A stretch of DNA of 64,000 nucleotides from Deltaproteobacteria bacterium. Its GTDB lineage: Bacteria; Desulfobacterota; GWC2-55-46. Shown piece after piece: positions 23,669-31,375 of this stretch (positions are counted from its first letter, which is position 1; every line of letters begins with the position of its first letter). Position numbers and translations under genes: made by a program. The stretch covers positions 149,553 through 213,552 of the forward strand of contig JACRCL010000012.1 in NCBI GenBank assembly GCA_016219015.1. The letters run 5' to 3'. Below the pieces are notes generated by a model that saw nothing but the letters and a program-made list of their open reading frames with translations, did not search any database and was not told where the DNA came from.

Positions 23669-24556
23669 TCAGCGCGCGTACCTTCTTACCATCCGCGCGC
23701 AGAAATCCGCGTACTCGCCTATGTCTTTCGGAGGGCTGGTGTGGTCAGGCCGAAGCCCCCTCTCATCCGGAGTAAAGCAGAACGTGACCGTCACCTCGAA
23801 CCCTTCCAGCGCCTTCATCAATCTATCGAACCACGAAAGGGCTCCGGGGCGGAGGCTGTCGGCCCAGCTTATCCCGGTCCTCAAGTATCTGACCCCGAGC
23901 CTTTTAAGCCATTTTGCGGCGTCCTCCACCCTGTGGTCGTTGAAGTGGAACCACTGGCATATCCCGAGCTCGGGAGCGTAGCGGCGGAAAATCCTAAGCG
24001 CCCGCTTGGGCGCGCCGTCCTCCCGGATAAGCCCCATGTGGAAGTGCCTGTAGTACGACGACCCCTCGGCCTCGCGGTGCCTCGTCGTGGCGGGCCACGC
24101 GCGAGGCAGGTCGTAGAGGCTGTACCAGTGTATCCGCGCGGCCCGCCCAATCAGCAGCTCCGCGCTCCTTATAAGCCCGAACTCCTGCACCTCCTCGGCC
24201 CCGAAGCTCGAAACGCCCACCTCAGATACCCAGACCGGCAGGCCGGTCACGGCCTTTATCTCCTGCAACCTTTCCGGCCACTCGTGTATGGTCCAGTGGT
24301 TCCAGTCGAGCGGGAAGCCGTGGACGGCCACCACGTCGAGGCTGTCGAGCGCTCCCTTGCCCTTCATGTTCAAGATGAAGTCCGCGTCTATCGGGGAGAT
24401 GCCCCCGAGCACGCGCTTGAGAGCCGGGTTCTCGGCCTTTACGGCGGCCGAGGCCTCCCTTACCATCGCGGCGTAAATTTTCCAGTCCGGGTCCATGTGG
24501 AAGTCCCAGTGGGAGAGGTTGTTCGGCTCGTTCCAGAACATCACCGCCTCTACCAT
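23669..24556 (-). CDS. Glycoside hydrolase-like protein (GH-A clan, GH39-like), permuted order
   Basis: 295 aa. The first residues already contain the acid/base motif FWNEPNN (about 7-13). VWVSEVGVSSFGAEE, carrying the probable nucleophile Glu, follows at about 106. The C-terminal 95 residues (WLKRLGVRYLRTGISWAD, VTVTFCFTPDERG, DHTSPPKDIGEYADFC) look like the first strands of the same TIM barrel. The usual GH-A order is therefore rotated. The start is fixed by a 7-nt overlap with the nucleotidyltransferase gene. No signal peptide, so it probably acts in the cytoplasm on a cluster intermediate. Confidence 0.8.
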   Translation of the reverse strand: MVEAVMFWNEPNNLSHWDFHMDPDWKIYAAMVREASAAVKAENPALKRVLGGISPIDADFILNMKGKGALDSLDVVAVHGFPLDWNHWTIHEWPERLQEIKAVTGLPVWVSEVGVSSFGAEEVQEFGLIRSAELLIGRAARIHWYSLYDLPRAWPATTRHREAEGSSYYRHFHMGLIREDGAPKRALRIFRRYAPELGICQWFHFNDHRVEDAAKWLKRLGVRYLRTGISWADSLRPGALSWFDRLMKALEGFEVTVTFCFTPDERGLRPDHTSPPKDIGEYADFCARMVRRYAR

Positions 24557-25302
24557 TTGTCTTTCTCCCTGATATGCCCCGGCATTGTTGCCAGTAGCCT
24601 AATCGCCTCCCTGTAGCCGTGGACCGTCCCCACGTCCACATAGGCCGTGCCCGCCCTGGACCCGGTGACGGCCCCGCCGCCCCGGATATATTCGTTCACG
24701 AGCGTCCCGATATACTCGTCTTTTTTCCCGCGCGAGAGCCAGAGCCCGTACAGCTCCTTCAATACCCTGCACCTCATCCTGAACGCGCCCCACACCCAGC
24801 CTGTTGAGGCGTCCGTTCGCTTTACCTGGACTTCCAGCACCCTGCCATTTTTATTCGTGACGACCGCGTCAAAGGACTCGGGCCTGTCCACCTGGAAAAG
24901 GAGGAACGTGAAGTCCCCTTTCCCGATGGAGCGGAAGCCGTCCTCGGGGAACCAGATGGTATCGGGCAGCCCTATGGCCACGTCCTCATCGGGGCTGACC
25001 ATCGGCAGGGCCCTGAATATCGCGTCGCAAAGCCCGAGCGCGCGCGGCTGCACCGTGTAGCAGACGTGAGCGCCTTTTATATCCGCCCCGTAATATCCGA
25101 GGATGTCGGATTTCCCCGGCGAGATGACAAAGCATATCTTCGTGACCCCGCCGACGAGCATCCTGTCGATAAGATACTCGCTTACGGCCCTCGGCTTCTC
25201 GGTGCCGCCCTCGAAACGGCTCCCTACTGGCAATAGCTCTTTCGAGAAGGCGAGCGGCTGTATCCTGCTGCCCGCCCCGGCCGCCGGTATTATCCCCCAC
25301 AT
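24550..25302 (-). CDS. Sugar-phosphate nucleotidyltransferase
   Basis: 250-aa NTP_transferase protein resembling RmlA/GalU. The signature is IIPAAGAGSRIQPLAFSKEL (nucleotide loop and catalytic Lys), with GLPDTIWFPEDG as the metal site. It makes an NDP-sugar donor for the neighbouring glycosyltransferases. The frame is open upstream to 25404, but that part is repeat A/B sequence; the ATG at 25302 begins the conserved domain and follows GGGGG. Confidence 0.9.
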   Translation of the reverse strand: MWGIIPAAGAGSRIQPLAFSKELLPVGSRFEGGTEKPRAVSEYLIDRMLVGGVTKICFVISPGKSDILGYYGADIKGAHVCYTVQPRALGLCDAIFRALPMVSPDEDVAIGLPDTIWFPEDGFRSIGKGDFTFLLFQVDRPESFDAVVTNKNGRVLEVQVKRTDASTGWVWGAFRMRCRVLKELYGLWLSRGKKDEYIGTLVNEYIRGGGAVTGSRAGTAYVDVGTVHGYREAIRLLATMPGHIREKDKW

Positions 25303-25318
25303 GGCAATGCCCCCTAAT

Positions 25319-25581
25319 AGGCTGCTGAAAAACTCAGAATCACATACAGGCTGCTCAAAAAGTGGAATCTCCCCGCAGCAAGCTGCGGGGAATCTTCGAC
25401 ACATAAGGAAAAGTTTTCGATTCGCTCGCTAAACCCCGCCAAAAGCATGCGGGGAGTACGCTCGCTATGCGTGTACAAGATGCAAGGAGTCGAAAAATGA
25501 GGAATGAGACGTACTCATCTTGTACGCCGCAATGACGAATTTTGAAGACGACGCCGCAGATTGGGCTTTTTCAGCAGCCTG
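25319..25581 (-). repeat. Repeat A copy 4, interrupted by repeat B
   Basis: The left part AGGCTGCTGAAAAACTCAG...CAGGCTGCTCAAAAAGT (25319-25363) and the right part AAGATGCAAGGAGTCGAAAA...GGGCTTTTTCAGCAGCCTG (25477-25581) are continuous in other copies. A repeat B lies between them. Confidence 0.9.
25364..25476 (+). repeat. Repeat B copy 2, nested in repeat A
   Basis: GGAATCTCCCCGCAGCAAGC ... CGCTATGCGTGTAC, with one intact and one altered palindrome (CCCCGCCAAAAGCATGCGGGG). Its position inside a repeat A shows it inserted later. Confidence 0.88.
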
Positions 25582-26640
25582 TTAACCTGAAAGTATCCTC
25601 TCGAACTCAACGGCGCGCCTCTCCGAGCCATGCTCCGCGAGCGCGCGCATTCGCGCCAGCGACGCCATTTTGGACCTTTCGGTTACTCCCATTGACATGG
25701 CGGCGATTATATCTTCGGTCGTATCGGCCACTATTATTTCTCTGCCCGGCTCGAAGAAGTCCTCTATCCCGGCCCACCGGTCGGTAAGTATCGGGCTCCC
25801 GCAGGCGGCGGCCTCGAAGAGCCTGCCCGAAGGGCACCAGCCCATATCGGCCATGGCCGCGCGGGTCACGTTCAGGGTAAAAAGGGCCGATGAATAGAAC
25901 GCGGGGTGGTCTGCCGGAGACACGTGGCTCAGGTAATAGATGTTCTTTGTCCACGGGAAACCGTCGGGATAGAGCGACCCGCCTATGATGAACTTTTTGC
26001 CTTTGAGCCTTTTCGACGTCTCGATGAGAAGGGCGTTGAGCGCCGCCTGCCGGTCTTCGGCATAGGTGCCGAGGTAGGATAGATCGGCCCTATACGCGCC
26101 GGTCGGCTCCACGGGCCTGTGCGCCGCGGGGTCCACGCCGCCGTAAAGAGGCTCGACCCTTTTCGCGCCGAGCAGGTCTTTAAGCCCGCTTAACGCCCGC
26201 CCGCCCGTGTAGCTGAGGACAATGTCGAAGTCCCCGAGCCCCGAAGGCCCTATGTAACCCGTACCCGCGCCGGAACTCACGTTCTTGAGCGTTACCGGGG
26301 TATCGAGGTCATAGAACGCCTTGACCCCGGCCCCGGAAGAGAGGAGAAGGTCAGCCGCCTCTATCGCGTCCGGGCAGTACGACGTCACTATGCCCGCGTC
26401 CGCCTTCGACACCTCGGCCTTCGCCTCTTCAAAGACCTCGTCCCAGCACCTGTAAAGGCGGAGCCTCACGCCGGGCGGTTCAGTCATGTCCCTGTGCGCC
26501 GCGTAGTATGGGACGTCCTTCTCAAAAAAGGTTATCTCGTGGCCGCGCTCAGACATGGACTTTAAGAGCCCCCTCCAGATGGTCGCGTGCCCGTTGCCCC
26601 ATGACGAGCTGATGGTCAGGCCGAATATCGCTATCTTCAT
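25582..26640 (-). CDS. CgeB-like glycosyltransferase, copy 1
   Basis: 352-aa GT-B protein of the CgeB/DUF3880 type. It starts KIAIFGLTISSSWGNGHATI. The C-terminal half has YLGTYAEDRQAALNALLI, NVTRAAMADMGWCPSGRLFE and AAACGSPILTDRWAGIEDFF, the usual donor-site layout. First of four related genes in tandem (25582, 26653, 27961, 29087). Its stop lies at the end of repeat A copy 4. Confidence 0.88.
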   Translation of the reverse strand: MKIAIFGLTISSSWGNGHATIWRGLLKSMSERGHEITFFEKDVPYYAAHRDMTEPPGVRLRLYRCWDEVFEEAKAEVSKADAGIVTSYCPDAIEAADLLLSSGAGVKAFYDLDTPVTLKNVSSGAGTGYIGPSGLGDFDIVLSYTGGRALSGLKDLLGAKRVEPLYGGVDPAAHRPVEPTGAYRADLSYLGTYAEDRQAALNALLIETSKRLKGKKFIIGGSLYPDGFPWTKNIYYLSHVSPADHPAFYSSALFTLNVTRAAMADMGWCPSGRLFEAAACGSPILTDRWAGIEDFFEPGREIIVADTTEDIIAAMSMGVTERSKMASLARMRALAEHGSERRAVEFERILSG

Positions 26641-26652
26641 TCGGAATTTTTA

Positions 26653-27798
26653 TCAGGGTTTAAGGACCGCGTGCTTTTGGTCCCGCTTATACGCTCTTTC
26701 GCGTCCGTTCATGCCTCTTCTTTTGAGCGCTTCTCTCATGTACCCTTCGAGCTGATCGACCCTGTGGGCCGCCGTGTGGCCGGATAAGACCTTCATGCGC
26801 GCCCGCTCGCCGATCTTCCTCCGCTCGTCTTCCGTTATTTCGTTAAGGTATCTGATGGTGTCACGGGGGCCGTTCGAGATGAGTATCTCCAACCCCGGCC
26901 TGAAGAGCCTGTCGAGCCCCTCCCAGTAATCGCTTATGATGGGGGTCCCGCATGAGGCGGCCTCGAAGAGCCTGACGCTCGGCGAATACCCGGTCCTTAC
27001 CATATCGGCCCTTGTCACGTTGAAGGCGAACCTCACCGAGTTGTAAAAATCCCTGTGCGCCGAAGGCGGGAGGTGCTCGACCCTCCTCACGTTATGCGGC
27101 CACCTGAGGGCCGCGGGGTAGAGCGCCCCGGCCACGATGAACCTCCTGTCCCCGAGCTTCCTGGCGGGATCGAGCATGAGTTTCTCGAGTATCGGCTGGC
27201 GGTCGTCGCTGTATGTGCCCAGATACCCGATATCCCAGTCCTTCTTCTTTTTGCACGGGTAGTAGACCTCCGGGTCCGCCGAGCAGTAAAGGGGCCTCGA
27301 CATCGGGGAGCCCCACCTCTTTTCTATGTACTCGGTTATCGGCCCGCCCGTGAACGAAAGGTACAGGTCGTAGCGCCGTATAAGCTCGGGCGAGATGTAT
27401 TCGCAGTCACCCCTTTTTATCTTCGCCATGGTCACGGGGGTGTCGATGTCGTAGAAGGCCCGCGCCCCGTTCGCCGTATCGAGGACCCAGCGCCCGAGGG
27501 CGCAGCCCTCGGGCACGTAGGAGCCGACCATCACGAACGACGCCTCCCTCACATCGTGCGAAAAGCGTTCCTTCAGGTCATTAAGGTCACGGTACAATTC
27601 GGCGTGGCCGTGACTCGCGCACGGCCACAATAGGTCCCTGTTCGCCCTATACCAGGGCGTGTCGCGCTCCAGGAAAAGGACGTCGTGCCCCCTCTTTGAA
27701 AGCTCGCGCACGAGGCTCCTGTACGTGGTGGCGTGGCCGTTGCCCCATGAGGACGTTATCGACAGCCCGAAGATTACTATCTTTAGCGGCGGGGTCAT
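26653..27798 (-). CDS. CgeB-like glycosyltransferase, copy 2
   Basis: 381-aa paralogue of the previous gene: KIVIFGLSITSSWGNGHATT, DIGYLGTYSDDRQPILEKL, NVTRADMVRTGYSPSVRLFE, ASCGTPIISDYWEGLDRLF. It ends with a basic tail. It lies 12 nt upstream of copy 1, so the two are cotranscribed. Confidence 0.88.
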   Translation of the reverse strand: MTPPLKIVIFGLSITSSWGNGHATTYRSLVRELSKRGHDVLFLERDTPWYRANRDLLWPCASHGHAELYRDLNDLKERFSHDVREASFVMVGSYVPEGCALGRWVLDTANGARAFYDIDTPVTMAKIKRGDCEYISPELIRRYDLYLSFTGGPITEYIEKRWGSPMSRPLYCSADPEVYYPCKKKKDWDIGYLGTYSDDRQPILEKLMLDPARKLGDRRFIVAGALYPAALRWPHNVRRVEHLPPSAHRDFYNSVRFAFNVTRADMVRTGYSPSVRLFEAASCGTPIISDYWEGLDRLFRPGLEILISNGPRDTIRYLNEITEDERRKIGERARMKVLSGHTAAHRVDQLEGYMREALKRRGMNGRERAYKRDQKHAVLKP

Positions 27799-27819
27799 TC
27801 AAACCTCCTGCGGTTTTAA

Positions 27820-27971
27820 CAGGTTGCTAAAAAACTCAAAATCATTAAGGCTGCTCAAAAAGCTCCAGATGCGAGGCCCCGTTGAAATAGGGGAGCGAGG
27901 AATGAGACGCACTCTCCTTACGTTGTGACAAGACGAAGACAACGAAGCAGATGGACTTTTTCAGCAGCCTG
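27820..27971 (-). repeat. Repeat A copy 5
   Basis: AGGTTGCTAAAAAACTCAAA ... GGCTGCTCAAAAAGCTCCAG ... GACTTTTTCAGCAGCCTG. The last codons and TGA stop of the gene at 27961 (ending TGC) are formed by the end of the repeat. Confidence 0.9.
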
Positions 27972-29061
27972 TCGGGACATTTGCGCGGAACTCCGTTGAA
28001 AAAAGCCGATCAAGCGCCTTTGCCCTGTGTGCGTAAGTGTGCGAGCCGAGAATCCTCTCGAAAGCGGCCCTACCGATGGACGCCGCCTCTCCGGGGGTAA
28101 GCCTCTTGAGGCACTCCGCCACCCCGTGCCCGTCCTTTGCGACGAGCACCTCCTTGCCGGGCTTGAGGAAGAGCTCTATGCCTTCCCATTCGTCGGTTAT
28201 TATGCAGGCCCCTGCCCCGGCCGCCTCGAATATCCTCGTGGGCGGCGAAAAGCCGTACCTTGCCATCGATTCCCTGTTCACGTTCAATACCGCCCTTGCG
28301 CTGCAGTTGAAGGCGTTATGGTCGCGGGTGTAGACATGGCCGATGTACTTGACGTTCGGCAGCCCCGTGCCGTCCCAGCCGTTCCCGCCGAGGATGAAAC
28401 CGCGGTCGGGAGATCCGGCGGCGGCGTTGAAGAAGAACTCCCATACGCGGGACTCCCTGTCCGGCAGGCGGTTTCCTATGAAGCCGAGGTCGCACCTGTA
28501 ACGCTCTTCGGCCGCAACCGGATAATGCGAGTCCGGGTCGAGCGCGTTGTATATGGGGACGCACCCCTTCGCGCCTAACATATCGTATGCGTCGATGACG
28601 GGCCTGCCGCCGCCGTACGTCAGGATGAGGTCGTACTCGGGGATGAGCTTCAGGAACGGGTCGTTGCCGTTGCCATTGACCCTGTCGAGGGTGGCGGGCG
28701 CGTCCACGTCCCAGAATACAGCCTTCACACCCGGCCTCCTGAGCTCAAGGACAGCCTCTTCCAAAAATTCATCGAATACCCCTACCCCGCTCGCCTTTAT
28801 TATTATGTCGGCCTCGGACGCCTCTTTCAATGCCTGGAGGACCCCGCCCCTGTTCGCCTCAAAGACCCTGACTTTGGCCCACGACGGGCTTAAAATGTCC
28901 CTGTGCATCTGCCTGTCGTAAGCGTCCGGCTCGAAGAACGTTATCTCGTAGCCGAGCGAATCGAGGGCGCGCGTTATGCCCCTGTAGTACGTTGCCGCCC
29001 CGTTCCAGTAAGCCGACACGAGGCTCGATCCGAAAAAAGACACCCTGATACGCTGCTTCAT
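27961..29061 (-). CDS. CgeB-like glycosyltransferase, copy 3
   Basis: 366-aa paralogue: RVSFFGSSLVSAYWNGAATY, VFWDVDAPATLDRVN, LGFIGNRLPDRESRVWEFF, NVNRESMARYGFSPPTRIFE, GAGACIITDEWEGIELFL. The C-terminus runs into repeat A, so the last residues (about PTGC) are repeat-derived. Confidence 0.88.
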   Translation of the reverse strand: MKQRIRVSFFGSSLVSAYWNGAATYYRGITRALDSLGYEITFFEPDAYDRQMHRDILSPSWAKVRVFEANRGGVLQALKEASEADIIIKASGVGVFDEFLEEAVLELRRPGVKAVFWDVDAPATLDRVNGNGNDPFLKLIPEYDLILTYGGGRPVIDAYDMLGAKGCVPIYNALDPDSHYPVAAEERYRCDLGFIGNRLPDRESRVWEFFFNAAAGSPDRGFILGGNGWDGTGLPNVKYIGHVYTRDHNAFNCSARAVLNVNRESMARYGFSPPTRIFEAAGAGACIITDEWEGIELFLKPGKEVLVAKDGHGVAECLKRLTPGEAASIGRAAFERILGSHTYAHRAKALDRLFSTEFRANVPTGC

Positions 29062-29086
29062 CCGGCGACTCCTCCCTTAACTCCCC

Positions 29087-30172
29087 TTAAAGCCCTGCGT
29101 AGACGGCCATAAGCTCATCCACCCTGTGGCCGCACGTATGCCTTTTTAGTATCGTATCGAGGCCGTGAGCGGAAAGCTCCTGCCTCAATCCCCCGTCGTT
29201 TAAAAGTTCCTTCAAACGCTCTTTCATCTCGGCCCCGCTCCTCGCCACGATGAAGTCTTTGCCCGGCGTAAAGAGGCCTTCGGAGTCCTCCCACGGCGCG
29301 GACACAAGCGGGATGCCGCACGCGAGCGCCTCGAAGACCCTTATCGTCGGTATGCCCGGCAGGGCCCCGGCGTACGGCCTTCTCGGCACGTGCACCGTGA
29401 ACTTGTACCTGGCGAAGATATGCGGCACAGCGTAGTTCGGCAGCCATCCGCCGTACTCCATGCCCGATTCCCTCAGCGTCTCGATGGCGCTCGCCGGGTA
29501 CCTTACCCCGTGTACTCGCGTCTTAAGGCCGAGCGCTCTGGCGGGTCCGTGGAGGAACTCGCGGAGCTCGGACGTCCTCTCACCGTCCCCCCAGTTCCCT
29601 ATCCAGACGAGGTCCCCGGCAAGGATCAGGCCCGGAAAAGGGCGGAATAGACGCACGTCGGCGGCCTCGTGCCAGACCCATGCCCTCGCGGCCCAGCCCC
29701 TTGAGATATATATCTCCCTTATGACCTCGCCGAACGCGAGGACGCCATCGTAATTGGAAAGGTCGTACCGCTCCATCTCCTCCGGCTTTGTGATTGACCG
29801 GTGGTGGGTGTCGTGGAAAAGGAGCTTGAAGCCCCCGGCCGACCTCCTGTATTCCCCTATCTTTCTGACAAGCTCGTGGTCGTTCCACTCGTGGACTATG
29901 ACGAGGTCGGCCCCGTCGAGCGCCTCTCCGAGGTCGAGTCCGTCCAGGTCGTAGCGTACGCTTTCGAGCCAGGGACAGACCGATAAGAGCCTCCGTACGG
30001 GCGACATGCCGTAATCGGCCAGGAGGTTTTTAAGGCTCCACGCCCCCCTCGGTTCATACACCGTGACGACGTGCCCGCGCGACAGAAGCTCCGATACTAC
30101 ACCTCTTAAGAAGTGGGCGTTCCCGTGGTTCCAGTCCGAAAGGACGGAGTGGCAGAAGATCACAACGCGCAT
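29087..30172 (-). CDS. CgeB-like glycosyltransferase, copy 4
   Basis: 361-aa, more divergent member: VVIFCHSVLSDWNHGNAHFL, LVWIGNWGDGERTSELREFL, HVPRRPYAGALPGIPTIRVF, EALACGIPLVSAPWEDSEGL. Start overlaps the stop of the upstream GT4 gene by 13 nt, so it is in the same transcript. Confidence 0.88.
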   Translation of the reverse strand: MRVVIFCHSVLSDWNHGNAHFLRGVVSELLSRGHVVTVYEPRGAWSLKNLLADYGMSPVRRLLSVCPWLESVRYDLDGLDLGEALDGADLVIVHEWNDHELVRKIGEYRRSAGGFKLLFHDTHHRSITKPEEMERYDLSNYDGVLAFGEVIREIYISRGWAARAWVWHEAADVRLFRPFPGLILAGDLVWIGNWGDGERTSELREFLHGPARALGLKTRVHGVRYPASAIETLRESGMEYGGWLPNYAVPHIFARYKFTVHVPRRPYAGALPGIPTIRVFEALACGIPLVSAPWEDSEGLFTPGKDFIVARSGAEMKERLKELLNDGGLRQELSAHGLDTILKRHTCGHRVDELMAVYAGL

Positions 30173-31371
30173 CTGCCCTCCTTTACCGGCCTTTCCGGCT
30201 TGAACCTGCCGGAGGCAAGACCCTTGTATATCTCCATGTAACCCTCGGCCATGCGCGCCGTGTCATATTCGAGCGCGCGTGCGCGGGCCTTTTGCGCCGC
30301 TTCACGGAGCAGCAGCGGGCTTCTTATGAGCCTGTTTATGGCTACCGCGAGCGCGCCGCTGTTCCTCGGAGGCACGAACACGGCGGCCCCGTCCCACAGC
30401 TCCCTTAAAGACGGTATGTCGGAGATGACGAGCGCGCAGCCGGAAAGCCCCGCCTCAAGGACCGACAGCCCGAATGGCTCGTACAGGGCGGGATGCGCGT
30501 ATATCTTCGCCCTCGAGAGATATCCGGCAACCGACCTTGCGGGCAGCGGCCCGAGCCTTTTCAAGGCACTCCCCATCCGCTCCCCGCCCTCCCCTGCCGC
30601 GTATACGGGCCAGGGGATGAGGTGCGCTATCTCGGCTATTGCCGAGACGTTCTTCGCCTCGTCCCAGAGCCTGCCCATGGTAAAGACCATCTCCTCTTTT
30701 TTGCCGGGGCCGAATGGCTCCCCGCTCCTTCCGTTCGGCAGGACCGCGCAGAAGGGGCGTATGAAATAATTCCTGTAGAGCGACGAGAGCATGGCGTTCG
30801 TCGGGGCCACTATCGCGTCCGCGCCGTTTAGCCCATTCCCTGCCTCGCGCCTGTACCTGTCCCACTCCGGTGGCAGCGCCTTGCCGTGGACGGCCTCCCA
30901 CCACGAGACGACGCACGAATGGGCGGCGATTAACTTCGGGGACTTCCAGCCCAGTCCCCCGTGGCAGAAGCCGTTGAGGTGCACCACGTCGGGCCGAAGC
31001 CGCTCCTCGACCGAAAGAAGCCATTCCCCGGCCTTCCTTACGTCGTCCCACGGGTCTTCCATCCATTCGAGCTTGAAGCCGCCTTCGAGGACCTCGAGGT
31101 CCGGTATGCGCGCGGCGTCCTCTTTTTTGTCCTCCGTAAGAGGCGGGCCCATGAGCGCCAGAGTCACGCGCGCCCCGTGCGCCCCTATAGCCCTTGCCAG
31201 CTCAAGGGAATACGTCCATACACCTCCGGCGCAGTCGGCCGTCATAAGGATGTTGAATCTCCCCGCAGCAAGCTGCGGGGAATCTTCGACACATAAGGAA
31301 GATTTCGATTCCGATTCGCTCGCTAAACCCCGCAGCAAGCTGCGGGGAATGCGCTCGCTATGCGTGTTCAT
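30160..31371 (-). CDS. GT4-family glycosyltransferase with repeat-encoded N-terminal insert
   Basis: 403-aa GT-B protein. The domain proper starts at about residue 40 (NILMTADCAGGVWTYSLELA). The donor half has TMGRLWDEAKNVSAIAEIA and ALYEPFGLSVLEAGLSGCAL (E-x7-E). Residues 3-39 (NTHSERIPRSLLRGLA...) are translated from repeat B. Deleting the repeat joins ATGAAC to ATCCTTATG and gives MNILMTADCAGGVW, the normal start of this family. GAGGAG of the upstream gene end remains correctly placed before the ATG. The insertion kept the frame, so the enzyme may be functional with an extra tail or may initiate internally at codon 43. Confidence 0.9.
   Translation of the reverse strand: MNTHSERIPRSLLRGLASESESKSSLCVEDSPQLAAGRFNILMTADCAGGVWTYSLELARAIGAHGARVTLALMGPPLTEDKKEDAARIPDLEVLEGGFKLEWMEDPWDDVRKAGEWLLSVEERLRPDVVHLNGFCHGGLGWKSPKLIAAHSCVVSWWEAVHGKALPPEWDRYRREAGNGLNGADAIVAPTNAMLSSLYRNYFIRPFCAVLPNGRSGEPFGPGKKEEMVFTMGRLWDEAKNVSAIAEIAHLIPWPVYAAGEGGERMGSALKRLGPLPARSVAGYLSRAKIYAHPALYEPFGLSVLEAGLSGCALVISDIPSLRELWDGAAVFVPPRNSGALAVAINRLIRSPLLLREAAQKARARALEYDTARMAEGYMEIYKGLASGRFKPERPVKEGRCAL
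31254..31371 (+). repeat. Repeat B copy 3, inside a coding start
   Basis: TTGAATCTCCCCGCAGCAAG ... GCGCTCGCTATGCGTGTTCA with two perfect palindromes. It lies between the first and second codons of the glycosyltransferase at 30160. Confidence 0.95.
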
Positions 31372-31375
31372 CGAA

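Noticed and set aside
24423..24641. Frames antisense to the saccharide genes
   Set aside because: Long antisense frames are expected in GC-rich coding DNA; none has a plausible domain or ribosome-binding site.
31254..31371. Repeat B palindromes as simple terminators
   Set aside because: The stems lack a downstream T-run, always occur as a doublet with a fixed spacer, and one copy lies inside a coding sequence.
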